Shown here piece by piece: positions 43,102 through 52,230 of a stretch of 64,000 nt of DNA (positions are counted from its first letter, which is position 1; each line of letters begins with the position of its first letter). This DNA comes from Jannaschia sp. CCS1. GTDB taxonomy: Bacteria > Pseudomonadota > Alphaproteobacteria > Rhodobacterales > Rhodobacteraceae. Made by a program: the position numbers and the translations under genes. The notes under the pieces are model-generated. The model had not been told where the DNA came from, ran no database searches, and was given only the letters and a program-made list of their open reading frames with translations. Location: positions 2,666,001 through 2,730,000 of the forward strand of contig NC_007802.1 of the NCBI RefSeq assembly GCF_000013565.1, read 5' to 3'.

Positions 43102-43758
43102 CTACACCCGTTGATCCACGCCGGATGCGTCCGACGTCTGCGCCATAAGGCCCGCCATATCCGTATAGCGCGCCTCGGCCACTGTCGGGGCTGCCCCCGC
43201 CTGCTCCTCGGCCTTGGCCGCGTCCTGGGCGCCCGCCTCTTGCGCGTCACCGGGATCCGCGATGAGGTCGGTAACATCCGGTCCTTCAACCGCTCGGCCA
43301 ATTGCGTCCATCACGGCTGCTGCCTGCGCCTGGGCGCGGACCGCTTCCGCCTGTGCCCGCGCGTCCGATTCAGACAGCGCCGCCGGCGTCTCTGCAGCGG
43401 CCCCCGCGAGTGATGTCGCGCCGGCGGGCTGTGCGTCAGCCCCTGTGGCTGGGGGCGCGGACGCCGTGGCGGGGCCCGGCTCGGACGCACTCGCCGCCAG
43501 CGCCTGTTCGGCCAGTCGCGCTTCCGTTTGCGTCGTCTGCGTGGCAGGCGGGGTAGAGGCCCCATTCTGAGCGCCGGACCCGCTCTGGTCCTGGCCCTGA
43601 TTTGTGCCACTGCCCGACGTGTTTGAACTCGCGTCACCCGCCCCGCTTGAGGACGAGGTCTCCTGAACTTCAGGCTCCGGCTGCGTTTGCTGGTTTTGCT
43701 GCGGCTCCGGTGGTGGCTGCGAATTGGGTCCGGGCCCAAGTACTCCAAGTATCGACAT
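43102..43758 (-). CDS. Low-complexity Gln/Pro/Ser/Ala-rich protein
   Basis: 218 residues. The first third is rich in P, Q, S, G and N (NQQTQPEPEVQETSSSSG); the rest is Ala/Gln/Glu-rich with a predicted helix (ARAQAEAVRAQAQAAAVMDAI). No signal peptide, membrane helix or known domain is visible. A clear terminator follows, which supports expression. A surface-adhesion or scaffold role is possible but not shown. Confidence 0.65.
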   Translation of the reverse strand: MSILGVLGPGPNSQPPPEPQQNQQTQPEPEVQETSSSSGAGDASSNTSGSGTNQGQDQSGSGAQNGASTPPATQTTQTEARLAEQALAASASEPGPATASAPPATGADAQPAGATSLAGAAAETPAALSESDARAQAEAVRAQAQAAAVMDAIGRAVEGPDVTDLIADPGDAQEAGAQDAAKAEEQAGAAPTVAEARYTDMAGLMAQTSDASGVDQRV

Positions 43759-43888
43759 TCAATTGCTCCTGCACGGTGATGTCCGCGCCTCAGACCCCCA
43801 CCTGATGCAGATATGAATAAAACATGACCACACGCCCCGGGTCACGCAAAACGTCCTGAAAAATTTAGGCAAATCCGGACTGTCACAC

Positions 43889-43922
43889 CAAAAAACGCGG
43901 CCCCGCCAGAAACGGGGCCGCG
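43889..43922 (-). terminator. Strong terminator of the ABC transporter operon
   Basis: A ten-base perfect stem CGCGGCCCCG / CGGGGCCGCG with loop CCAGAAA. On the minus strand it runs into TTTTTT. It ends transcription of the binding-protein gene. Confidence 0.92.
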
Positions 43923-43948
43923 CTGTCAGGTCCCTGTGTCAGACCGTG

Positions 43949-44956
43949 TTATTCGGCCAGGGCCGCGTCGGTCACCACATGGGTGAACGCCCCCTCGGGC
44001 GCGGCAGAGATCACCGGGTCCGAGCCGCCCGCCAGAAGCGTGTCGACCGTGCGCTGGTAAGCCTCCTCGTCCAGACGACCATCGCCGCCTTCGACCAGAA
44101 GCGCGATCTCGCCCATCATCCGCTCCTGTGCGGCAAGGGTCTGTGCGCCCGTCTCATCATAGTCGATGATGATCGCCGCCGCCTCATCGGGGTTCTCGGC
44201 GGCCCAGGCCCATCCGCGCATCGACGCACGCACGAAGCGGGCCATGCGGTCGACGAATTCCGGATCCTCCAGGTTCTCTTCCAGCGCCCAGATCCCGTCT
44301 TCCAGCGTCGAGACGCCGAAATCCTCATAGCGGAAGGTCACCAGTTCTTCGGGCGTGATGCCCGCGTCGATCACCTGCCAGTATTCATTGTAGGTCATCG
44401 TGGACATGCAATCGGCCTGGCGCTGCAACAGCGGATCGACGTTGAAGCCCGCCTGCAACAGGGTCACGCCATCGTCGCCCCCTTCCACGCCGATGCCCAG
44501 CTGCGACATCCAGCTCAGGAACGGATACTCATTGCCGAAGAACCAATGCGCGACCGTGTGGCCCGCCAGATCGGCCGGTTCCGTGATCCCGCTGTCGGCC
44601 CAGCACGTCAGCATCAGGCCCGAGCGCACGAAGGGCTGCGCGATGTTGACCACGGGCAAGCCGTTTTCGCGCGCCGCCAAAGCCGACGGCATCCAGTTCA
44701 GCATCACATCCGCGCCGCCGCCCGCCAGCACCTGCGGCGGGGCAATGTCCGGCCCGCCGGGGATGATGTTCACGGTCAGCGCCTCATCATCGTAATAGCC
44801 GTTGTCGAGCGCCGCATAATAGCCCGCGAACTGGGCCTGCGTGACCCATTGCAGCTGCAAATTCACCTCGGCCGCGTGACCATCGGCTGCTGCCATTCCG
44901 GTCATCATGCCGCCACTTGCCAAAAGCGCCGCGGCGCCAAAAGTCAGATGTTTCAT
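43949..44956 (-). CDS. ABC transporter substrate-binding protein (NMT1/ThiY-like)
   Basis: 335 residues. The signal peptide (FGAAALLASGGMMTGMAAA) ends near residue 25. The mature part begins VNLQLQWVTQAQFAGYYAALDNGYY, the NMT1/THI5-like signature for binding pyrimidine-type ligands, and has GGGADVMLNWM and a late ligand loop. It is the last gene of a transporter set downstream of dihydropyrimidinase, so it probably captures a pyrimidine or a dihydropyrimidine in the periplasm. GGAAGGAA precedes the start. Confidence 0.88.
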   Translation of the reverse strand: MKHLTFGAAALLASGGMMTGMAAADGHAAEVNLQLQWVTQAQFAGYYAALDNGYYDDEALTVNIIPGGPDIAPPQVLAGGGADVMLNWMPSALAARENGLPVVNIAQPFVRSGLMLTCWADSGITEPADLAGHTVAHWFFGNEYPFLSWMSQLGIGVEGGDDGVTLLQAGFNVDPLLQRQADCMSTMTYNEYWQVIDAGITPEELVTFRYEDFGVSTLEDGIWALEENLEDPEFVDRMARFVRASMRGWAWAAENPDEAAAIIIDYDETGAQTLAAQERMMGEIALLVEGGDGRLDEEAYQRTVDTLLAGGSDPVISAAPEGAFTHVVTDAALAE

Positions 44957-45029
44957 TTCGTTTCCTTCCTGTTGATCCGTTTTTACGTATTTTTTGTCCG
45001 TCTCATCGTGTCAGCCCCTCGCCTGAGCT

Positions 45030-45980
45030 TCAAGCGCGCAGGCGCCTTTGCGACGGGTGCCAGAACGTCAGTCGCCGCTCCAGCAGCGCCATCAGCCCGT
45101 ACAATCCCGACCCCGCCAGGGCCGCGACCGTAATCTCGGCCCAGACCATATCCATGGCCAACCGCCCGACCTCGATCTTGATCCGAAAGCCCATCCCCAC
45201 CGTGGGGGAGCCGAAAAATTCAGCCACAATCGCCCCGATCAGCGCAAGGGTTGTGCAGATCTTCAACCCATTGAACAGAAACGGCAACGCCGTGGGCAGG
45301 CGCAGCTTGACCAGCGTTTGCCCGTAGCTGGCCGCATAGGTGTGCATCAGGTCGCGCTGGATCGCGTTGCTGGTCTTCAGACCCTGCACCGCGTTGACCA
45401 GCATCGGGAAGAACACCATCGCCACGACCACGGCCACCTTCGATGACGGCCCAAACCCGTACCACATCACCAGGATCGGCGCGGTGCCCACGATCGGCAA
45501 TGCCGCGATGAAATTGCCCACCGGCAGCAGGCCCTTTTGCAGGAACACGGACCGGTCAATCGCCAAAGCCGTCAGAATCGCCGCACCGCAGCCCAATACA
45601 TATCCCACCAATGCGCCACGCAGGATCGTCTGCACAAAATCCGCCCAGAGGATATCGGTGTTCGCCGCGAACGCCGCCGCGATGGAGGACGGAGCCGGCA
45701 GGATCACCGGCGAAATATCGTAGATATGGACGGCCATCTCCCACACGCCCAGGATCGTCGCGCCCAATGCCAGCGGCAGCGCCGCCCCCACCCAGCGCGC
45801 CACATGGGTCGCCACCAGAACCGCGCCACCGCTCATCAGGGCCCAGAACACTAGAAGTGCCACGCCCGGCGCGGCCTCTGCCGCCGTGGCCAGCCAAAAT
45901 ACGGCGATCCCCCCCGCAAGGCAGAGAAGCCCAAACCAAAGCCGCCGATCAGGCAGTGTCCCCGGATCCACAGCGCTCAT
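45030..45980 (-). CDS. ABC transporter permease (ThiX/SsuC-like), first
   Basis: 316 residues with about eight helices, including two extra N-terminal helices. The coupling segment is TYAASYGQTLVKLRLPTALPFLFNGLK, the EAA-like loop. It pairs with the other permease gene at 46152 to form the transmembrane unit. The two permeases are separated by a 171-base gap without any gene. Confidence 0.9.
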   Translation of the reverse strand: MSAVDPGTLPDRRLWFGLLCLAGGIAVFWLATAAEAAPGVALLVFWALMSGGAVLVATHVARWVGAALPLALGATILGVWEMAVHIYDISPVILPAPSSIAAAFAANTDILWADFVQTILRGALVGYVLGCGAAILTALAIDRSVFLQKGLLPVGNFIAALPIVGTAPILVMWYGFGPSSKVAVVVAMVFFPMLVNAVQGLKTSNAIQRDLMHTYAASYGQTLVKLRLPTALPFLFNGLKICTTLALIGAIVAEFFGSPTVGMGFRIKIEVGRLAMDMVWAEITVAALAGSGLYGLMALLERRLTFWHPSQRRLRA

Positions 45981-46151
45981 CGCCCCGCGCCCCCGGTCGC
46001 CATATACGTTACCCTCACCCGCCGCTCGCCAACATGGCTCCCGGCCCGATCCACCTCAGCCCCATGCGCTCGGTCTGCCATCACGGGTGCTCCCCTCCCC
46101 GGTTCACCTGGGCCATACAACTCACTCCACCGGCCAACCCCACGCGCGCAC

Positions 46152-47099
46152 TCATCGGTCCAGCCCCATCCGCCGCAACGTCGCCCGCTCAATCACGCCC
46201 AGAAGCGTCACGAGGATCGCCGCGCAGATCGCCGCCATGAACAGCGCGCTCCAGATCTGGATCGTCTGGCCATAGTAGCTGCCCGTCAGCAGCCGCGCGC
46301 CCAGGCCAAACCGCGCGCCCGTGGGCAGCTCCGCCACGATGGTGCCCACCAGCGCCGCCGCGATCCCCACCTTCAGGGACGCAAACAGGAACGGGACGGA
46401 GGCCGGAAGCCGCAGCTTCCAGAACGTCTGATTGGCCGAGGCCGAGTAGGTCCGCAGCAGATCCAGATCCATCACGCCGGGGCTGCGCAGGCCCTTCACC
46501 ATCCCGACCACGACCGGGAAGAACGACAGGTAGGCCGAGATCAGGGATTTCGGCACCAACCCAACAAGCCCCACCGCGTTCAGCACCACGATCACAATCG
46601 GCGCAATCGCCAGAATCGGGATGGTCTGGCTGGCAATCGCCCAGGGCATCACCGACAGGTCCATCGCGCGGTTATGGACGATGGCGACCGCCAGACCCAT
46701 CCCCGCCAGCGTGCCGATCACGAAACCCAGAAGCGTGGGCGCAAGGGTCTGGAAAGCATGGAAATACAGGCTGCGGGGGTTGGGGCGATACTCTCCGCGC
46801 CGCTCGCGAAACATCGGCTCTCCGGCGGTCGTGTTCCACAGCTCAATCGCCACCTGGTGCGGCGCGGGCAGACGGGGTCGCTCCTGCCACATCGTATCGG
46901 TGAAGACCTCTGCGGCGGTGATCTCCAGCCCCCGGCGCTCCGCCTGATCCAGCGTCCAGGCGCGGTTCATCTGGTAGGCGCAGGCATACCAGATCGCCAC
47001 GATCACGCCGACCACGACAAGGATCGGCACGACCGCCCCCGTGATCCGCCGCATCGCCAGGCAAAAGGCACAGGGCGGGTGATTTGTGGCGACGCTCAT
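46152..47099 (-). CDS. ABC transporter permease (ThiX/SsuC-like), second
   Basis: 315 residues. A long N-terminal periplasmic region follows one helix, then a five-helix BPD transport domain with the coupling loop TYSASANQTFWKLRLPASVPFLFASLK. The start at 47099 overlaps the GNAT stop (ATGA). It works with the permease at 45030 and the ATPase at 47651. Confidence 0.88.
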   Translation of the reverse strand: MSVATNHPPCAFCLAMRRITGAVVPILVVVGVIVAIWYACAYQMNRAWTLDQAERRGLEITAAEVFTDTMWQERPRLPAPHQVAIELWNTTAGEPMFRERRGEYRPNPRSLYFHAFQTLAPTLLGFVIGTLAGMGLAVAIVHNRAMDLSVMPWAIASQTIPILAIAPIVIVVLNAVGLVGLVPKSLISAYLSFFPVVVGMVKGLRSPGVMDLDLLRTYSASANQTFWKLRLPASVPFLFASLKVGIAAALVGTIVAELPTGARFGLGARLLTGSYYGQTIQIWSALFMAAICAAILVTLLGVIERATLRRMGLDR

Positions 47100-47536
47100 G
47101 CCGCGTCCCACCGCAGCAGGATGTCTGGCAGGCCCTCTTCATTGTCGCCGTCGGTGCGCCGCTCCTCCCTGAACCCTTCCCGCTGGTAGAACGCCCGCGC
47201 CCGCGTGTTCGCCTGGAATGTCCAGAGGCGCAGGACCCTCCGTCCGGTCTTGGCAAACTCAAGGAAGCGCTTGCCAAGGCCCCGGCCGGTCTGCGCGAGG
47301 TAAAGCGCCGTTACACAATCGTCATCGGGGTCCAGCGCCATGAAGCCCACGGGCGGGTCGCCCACCACGTACAGATCGCGCTGGGGGAAGACGTAGTCCC
47401 GATAGAAATCGCGCACCGCCTGTTGCGTGTGAATGCGCGGCATCCAATCCCGTGCGTCGATCCATTCATTGAGGATGTCGGCGCAAGCGTCCGTGTCCGT
47501 TTCCCGGGCCAGGCGGATCGAGAGCGTATCCGTCAT
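47096..47536 (-). CDS. GNAT-family N-acetyltransferase inside the ABC operon
   Basis: 146 residues. It begins TDTLSIRLARETDTDACADILNEW; the acetyl-CoA motif is YLAQTGRGLGKRFLEFA and a late NTRARAFYQREGF is typical. It sits between the ATPase and the permease genes, overlapping the latter by ATGA. Its acceptor is unknown; insertion into the transporter set is unusual but could link it to a pyrimidine-derived amine such as beta-alanine. Confidence 0.85.
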   Translation of the reverse strand: MTDTLSIRLARETDTDACADILNEWIDARDWMPRIHTQQAVRDFYRDYVFPQRDLYVVGDPPVGFMALDPDDDCVTALYLAQTGRGLGKRFLEFAKTGRRVLRLWTFQANTRARAFYQREGFREERRTDGDNEEGLPDILLRWDAA

Positions 47537-47650
47537 GGCCGCGCCCCAGCGCACAGAACGGGTGTCTGGTTCGGATTTGAGTGCGAAAATCGTGTAGTTA
47601 CGGAAAAACTACGGAAAAAATACAGGTTCTTGCATCTGTTTTCGGGCCAT

Positions 47651-48469
47651 TCACTCGTCATAGGCATGCCCCTCCCGCAGCCCCTCACGCACCCTATGGG
47701 CCAGCGCCAGAAACTCCGGCGTGTCGCGAATATCGAGGGGGCGGTCCTTTGGTAGATCGCTCTCGATCACATCGGTGATCCGCCCCGGACGCGGCGACAT
47801 AACAACGATCTTGGTAGAGAGGTAAACGGCCTCAGGAATGGAGTGGGTGACGAAGCCAATCGTCTTCTCCGTCCGCGCCCAAAGCTTAAGAAGTTCCTCG
47901 TTGAGACGGTCGCGCACAATCTCATCCAACGCGCCAAACGGCTCGTCCATCAGCAGGATATCGGCATCGAACGCGAGCGCCCGCGCGATGGAAGCGCGTT
48001 GCTGCATTCCGCCTGAGAGTTGCCAGGGAAACTTCTTCCCAAACCCTTCCAAGTCAACGAGTTGCAAGACGTCGTTCACGCGATCCTGCTGGTCTTTTGC
48101 GGAGTATCCCATGATCTCGAGGGGCAGCTTGATATTCTTCTCAATCGTCCGCCACGGGTAGAGGCCAGCGGCCTGAAACACGTACCCATAAGCGCGCGCA
48201 CGGCGGGCCTCATCGGGGCTTAAACCGTTAACGGTCACTTGACCGCCGGTGGGCTGCTCCAGCGCCGCAATGACCCGCAGAAACGTCGTCTTGCCACAGC
48301 CAGACGGGCCGATGAACGAGACGAAATCGCCCTTATCGATATCGAGCGAAACATCAGACAGCGCCTGCACAGGCCCGTCATTCGTCTGAAACGTGAGGTC
48401 AAGGGATTGGGCTTGGATGACGGATGTTGTGGTGTTCAAGACACTTTTTCCACTAGGCTGCTTGGTCAT
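47651..48469 (-). CDS. ABC transporter ATP-binding protein (TauB/SsuB-like)
   Basis: 272 residues. Walker A is GPSGCGKTT, the signature LSGGMQQRASIARAL, Walker B ILLMDEPFGALDE. It is the energy subunit for the two permeases. The start at 48469 is chosen because upstream codons give a non-homologous Gly/Pro tail and GAG lies in range. A strong hairpin (48515-48539) lies upstream. Confidence 0.94.
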   Translation of the reverse strand: MTKQPSGKSVLNTTTSVIQAQSLDLTFQTNDGPVQALSDVSLDIDKGDFVSFIGPSGCGKTTFLRVIAALEQPTGGQVTVNGLSPDEARRARAYGYVFQAAGLYPWRTIEKNIKLPLEIMGYSAKDQQDRVNDVLQLVDLEGFGKKFPWQLSGGMQQRASIARALAFDADILLMDEPFGALDEIVRDRLNEELLKLWARTEKTIGFVTHSIPEAVYLSTKIVVMSPRPGRITDVIESDLPKDRPLDIRDTPEFLALAHRVREGLREGHAYDE

Positions 48470-48514
48470 TGAAATGCTCAAAGGGTAGCCCCCGCCCGGG
48501 AGGGGCGGTCGGGG

Positions 48515-48539
48515 GCTGCCCGGCGTGCCGCCGGGCAGC
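48515..48539 (-). terminator. Hairpin between the small membrane gene and the ATPase gene
   Basis: A ten-base perfect stem GCTGCCCGGC / GCCGGGCAGC with a five-base loop. It has no T run on the minus strand. It may attenuate or partially end the transcript running from hydA into the transporter genes. Confidence 0.6.
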
Positions 48540-48572
48540 AATCACCAGAAAAAACAGCCAAATACCAATTTT

Positions 48573-48935
48573 TCATGCTGGAACTTTCTTGTGCCGCCTC
48601 ATGATGAGCCATGCCCCGAGCGCCATAGAAAACACACCAATCGGCACCATCCAGTAGGAATAAGCGTAGGCAATAAAACCAGCCGGACCGTCGCAAGGGA
48701 AAACCACTCTTCCTTCACCTCCTGCCCCCGGCTCCGGAAGGATGAATTCTGGTTCCCCGTTACAGAGGTTTTGGACTCGCCAGCCATCGTAAATCGCCAG
48801 CACCATAACAATCGCCGCAAATGCTCCGCCGAGACTTCGACCACAGTAACGTTGGATGACCCAAACACCAAATGTCACTGCTCCTGCAGCAGCCAACGGA
48901 AGAAGGACCACGAAAAGTAGGAACTCTAGCTCCAC
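48573..48935 (-). CDS. Small membrane protein downstream of hydA
   Basis: 120 residues starting at GTG directly after the hydA stop (TGA-GTG). About three helices: LLFVVLLPLAAAGAVTFGVWV, LGGAFAAIVMVLAIYD and IAYAYSYWMVPIGVFSMALGAWLI. Two cysteines lie in the periplasmic loops. No family is recognised. It is cotranslated with hydA by position, so a role in the pyrimidine cluster is possible. Confidence 0.6.
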   Translation of the reverse strand: MELEFLLFVVLLPLAAAGAVTFGVWVIQRYCGRSLGGAFAAIVMVLAIYDGWRVQNLCNGEPEFILPEPGAGGEGRVVFPCDGPAGFIAYAYSYWMVPIGVFSMALGAWLIMRRHKKVPA

Positions 48936-50399
48936 TCAAACCCCCGCCGGAATGTTCATCGGGTCGCGCTCGATCTTGCGCGGCGTGTTCAACGCCTTCC
49001 ACTTGCTCAGCGCCTGGGACGCACTCGCCGCCGGGGGCCGTTTCACGAATTTCCCACGGCCCGGTTGCGGCTGGCTGTTTTGCCCCGCCGCCCACACCAC
49101 ATCCCCGCGCGACAGGGTGTAGCGGGGGGAGGCGCTCACCTCCATTCCCTCGAACACATTGTAATCAAGGATAGATTTCGCCGTTGCCGTCGTGATCGTG
49201 CGGCCCAGTTTCGGGTCCCAGACCACGATATCCGCGTCGCCGCCGACGTTGATGCCACCCTTCATTGGGTAAATGTTGAGGATCTTGGCGATGTTCGATG
49301 ACGTCACCGCAACGAATTCTTCCGGCGTCAGGCGGCCCGTTTCCACGCCGCGCGTCCACAACATTGCCATGCGCTCCTCAAGCCCGCCGGTGCCGTTGGG
49401 GATCATGCCGAAATTGTCCACGCCCATGCGCTTTTGCTCGTCGGTGAAGGCGGCGTGGTCCGTGGCCACAACCTGCAAGGACCCAGCGGCAAGACCTGCC
49501 CAAAGACCGTCCTGATGCTCTTTGTTGCGAAACGGCGGGGACATGACCCGGCGGGCCGCATATTGCCAATCCTTGTTGAAATACTCGCTCTCATCCAGCG
49601 TCAGGTGCTGGATCAGTGGCTCCCCGAAGACCCGCATCCCCTTCTGACGGGCACGGCGGATGGCCTCATGGGCCTGCTCACACGACACATGGACGATATA
49701 CAACGGCGTGCCAGCGGCGTCGGCGATCATGATCGCGCGGTTGGCGGCTTCCCCTTCGACCTCAGGCGGACGGGAATATGCGTGACCCTCCGGCCCCGTC
49801 ACGCCCATCGCCATGTATTTCTGTTGCAACTCCTGGACGATATCGCCGTTTTCGGCATGGACCAGCGGCAGCGCGCCCAATTCAGCGCAGCGCTTGAACG
49901 ACGAAAACATCTCGTCATCCTCGATCATCAGCGCGCCTTTATAGGCCATGAAATGCTTAAATGTGTTGATGCCGCGCACATTAACAACGTCCGCCATCTC
50001 ATTGAAAATGCTCTCCGACCAGCCGGTGATCGCCATGTGGTAGGAGATATCAACGCAGATCTGATCCTTCGATTTGGCGTCCCAGGCATCGATGGCGGAC
50101 AAAAGGCTGCCATCCTCGCCCGGAAGGCAGAAATCGACCAGCATCGTGGTGCCGCCCGCTGCCGCCGCAAAGGTGCCCGTCTCGAACGTCTCCGCCGCCG
50201 TGGTGCCCATGAAGGGCATCTCAAGATGCGTGTGGGGGTCTATGCCGCCCGGGATCACATAGGCGCCTTCCGCGTCGATCACCTCATCCCCGCGCAGGTT
50301 CTCCCCGATCTCGGCAATCTTTTCGCCCTCGATCAACACGTCCGCCTGCCATTGACGGTCTGCGGTCACAATCGTGCCGCCCTTGATCACCTTGCTCAT
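48936..50399 (-). CDS. hydA: Dihydropyrimidinase
   Basis: 487 residues. The metal-binding GIDPHTHLEMP, the carboxylated lysine region FKHFMAYKG, two later histidines (PLVHAENGD, LYIVHVSC) and the final aspartate in VVATDHAAF are all present. It opens the ring of dihydrouracil or dihydrothymine to N-carbamoyl-beta-amino acids. Length and motifs are normal. It acts between PreTA and the M20 amidohydrolase encoded upstream. Confidence 0.96.
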   Translation of the reverse strand: MSKVIKGGTIVTADRQWQADVLIEGEKIAEIGENLRGDEVIDAEGAYVIPGGIDPHTHLEMPFMGTTAAETFETGTFAAAAGGTTMLVDFCLPGEDGSLLSAIDAWDAKSKDQICVDISYHMAITGWSESIFNEMADVVNVRGINTFKHFMAYKGALMIEDDEMFSSFKRCAELGALPLVHAENGDIVQELQQKYMAMGVTGPEGHAYSRPPEVEGEAANRAIMIADAAGTPLYIVHVSCEQAHEAIRRARQKGMRVFGEPLIQHLTLDESEYFNKDWQYAARRVMSPPFRNKEHQDGLWAGLAAGSLQVVATDHAAFTDEQKRMGVDNFGMIPNGTGGLEERMAMLWTRGVETGRLTPEEFVAVTSSNIAKILNIYPMKGGINVGGDADIVVWDPKLGRTITTATAKSILDYNVFEGMEVSASPRYTLSRGDVVWAAGQNSQPQPGRGKFVKRPPAASASQALSKWKALNTPRKIERDPMNIPAGV

Positions 50400-50427
50400 C
50401 GAGAGCCCCCTATCTGCATATGATATC

Positions 50428-50679
50428 CTACTGCGCGGTCACGCAGATCATCCGTTGGTCGCGGGTCAGGAGCGGGATGTAGACGCTCTCAACCACATTG
50501 TTGTGCAGGTACCAGTAGCAGCCATCCTGTTGCAGGCGGACGCTGTTGGTGTCCTGGCCCGGTGCCACCAGGCCCAGGACTTCGGGCGGCAACACCTCGG
50601 TTTGCCCTTCGGGCGTGGGTTGCACACAGGCCGTCAAGGCGAGTGTGGCACCTAAAGCCAGCCAAATCTTTGAATTCAT
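50428..50679 (-). CDS. Small lipoprotein in the pyrimidine cluster
   Basis: 83 residues. The lipobox LALTAC (cysteine near residue 18) makes it a lipoprotein. The mature part has two cysteines (DGCYWYLHNN, RMICVTAQ), a possible disulfide. The start overlaps the amidohydrolase stop by ATGA. Function unknown. Confidence 0.7.
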   Translation of the reverse strand: MNSKIWLALGATLALTACVQPTPEGQTEVLPPEVLGLVAPGQDTNSVRLQQDGCYWYLHNNVVESVYIPLLTRDQRMICVTAQ

Positions 50680-51938
50680 GTCACTATCTCCGCCGTTTCC
50701 ACGACCGCATGGAACAGGACATTCGCACCGGCCGCCGCCCATTCCGGGCTAATCTCTTCGGCCTCGTTGTGGCTTAAGCCGTCCACGCAGGGACACATCA
50801 CCATCGCCGTCGGGGCCACATCGTTGATCCAGCACGCATCGTGCCCTGCCCCGGATACGATATCCATGTGAGAAAGCCCAAGCCTTTCCGCAGCTTGTCG
50901 GATGGCCGTGACACAATTGTCGTCAAAGGCGGGCGGATCGAACTGACCGACGATCTCGGCCTCAAACGAAACGCCGATGTCGGCGCAGAGTTTTGGCGCG
51001 CGCTCCATCAGCTCGGCCACCATGCCCTCCAGCTTGTCGAGAATGTGCGTGCGCATATCGACGGTGAAGACGACCTTGCCCGGAATGATGTTGCGAGAGT
51101 TGGGGTAGACGTCGATATGCCCAATCGCGCCCACGGCATTGGGCTGGTTCTTCATCGCGATCTCATGGACCAGCTCCGTGACCAGCGCGAGGCCGCGGCC
51201 TGCGTTTTTCCGCATGTGCATGGGGGTGGAGCCGGTGTGGCTTTCCTTGCCGGTGATCGTGCATTCGATCCAGCGCAGGCCCTGTCCGTGGGTGACGACG
51301 CCCACATCCTTGCCCTCGGCCTCCAGGATTGGGCCCTGTTCGATGTGCAGCTCAAAGAAGGCGTGCATCTTGCGGGCACCCACTTCTTCGTCGCCTTTCC
51401 AACCGATCCGCTCCAGCTCATCCCCGAACCGCTTTCCCTGGGCGTCGACCTTGTCATAGGCCCAGTCCTGCGTGTGTTTCCCGGCGAATACACCGGAGGC
51501 GAGCATGGCAGGCGCGTAGCGCGTCCCCTCCTCATTGGTCCAGTTCGTGACCACGATGGGATGCTTGGTCTTGATCCCCAAGTCATTCATTGTGCGAATG
51601 ATTTCGAGGCCACCCAGAACGCCCAACACACCGTCATACTTGCCCCCCGTGGGCTGCGTATCCAGGTGGCTGCCCACGTAAACAGGCAAGGCGTCAGGGT
51701 CGGTCCCCTCGCGTCGCGCGAACATGTTGCCCATCTGATCCACACCCATGGTGCAGCCCGCATCATCGCACCATTTCTGGAACAGCGCGCGTCCTTCGGC
51801 ATCCTCATCGGTTAGCGTCTGACGGTTATTGCCGCCCGCGATGCCGGGGCCGATCTTGGCCATCTCCATCAGGCTGTCCCACAGACGGGCGCCGTCGATT
51901 TTCATGTTTTCTGCCGGGGCGGACGTCGTTGCTGCCAT
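50676..51938 (-). CDS. N-carbamoyl-beta-alanine amidohydrolase-type M20 hydrolase
   Basis: 420 residues. The zinc ligands fall in VGSHLDTQP, GGKYDG, NEEGTR and HIEQGP; DPPAFDDNC and SGAGHDACW are later conserved segments. The family includes hydantoinase/carbamoylase enzymes (HyuC, PydC-like) that release CO2 and NH3 from N-carbamoyl-beta-alanine. The context between hydA and the aminotransferase gene fits this step. An internal in-frame ATG 11 codons later (KIDGARLWD) could also serve as the start. Confidence 0.9.
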   Translation of the reverse strand: MAATTSAPAENMKIDGARLWDSLMEMAKIGPGIAGGNNRQTLTDEDAEGRALFQKWCDDAGCTMGVDQMGNMFARREGTDPDALPVYVGSHLDTQPTGGKYDGVLGVLGGLEIIRTMNDLGIKTKHPIVVTNWTNEEGTRYAPAMLASGVFAGKHTQDWAYDKVDAQGKRFGDELERIGWKGDEEVGARKMHAFFELHIEQGPILEAEGKDVGVVTHGQGLRWIECTITGKESHTGSTPMHMRKNAGRGLALVTELVHEIAMKNQPNAVGAIGHIDVYPNSRNIIPGKVVFTVDMRTHILDKLEGMVAELMERAPKLCADIGVSFEAEIVGQFDPPAFDDNCVTAIRQAAERLGLSHMDIVSGAGHDACWINDVAPTAMVMCPCVDGLSHNEAEEISPEWAAAGANVLFHAVVETAEIVT

Positions 51939-51948
51939 GGGTGGGTCC

Positions 51949-52230
51949 TTACTTCAGTTCGGTCTCGATGAAGGTCATGGGTGCTGTGCCGCCGTTGATC
52001 ACATTGTGCTCGACCCCCTCATCGCGGCGATACACCGTGCCTGCCGGGATCAGGACATCGCGGGTCGCGCCGCCAGGCTCCTCCAGGCGCATCTGGCAAT
52101 CGGTCAGCGTGGTGATGACATAATCCATGCCGTGGGTGTGCCAGCCCGTCTCATCGCCCGGTTCGAAGTCAAACCGCGTGACACGGACACGGGCATCGTC
52201 AATCAAGGTTTCTACTGTCGCCTCAGCCAT
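51949..52230 (-). CDS. Small cupin-domain protein
   Basis: 93 residues. A single cupin barrel with metal-ligand candidates in GWHTHGMDYV and DEGVEHNV. It lies directly after the aminotransferase gene in transcription order (its ATG follows that stop, TAA-ATG). Such cupins recur in pyrimidine clusters of this group, perhaps clearing a reactive intermediate. Exact role unknown. Confidence 0.82.
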   Translation of the reverse strand: MAEATVETLIDDARVRVTRFDFEPGDETGWHTHGMDYVITTLTDCQMRLEEPGGATRDVLIPAGTVYRRDEGVEHNVINGGTAPMTFIETELK

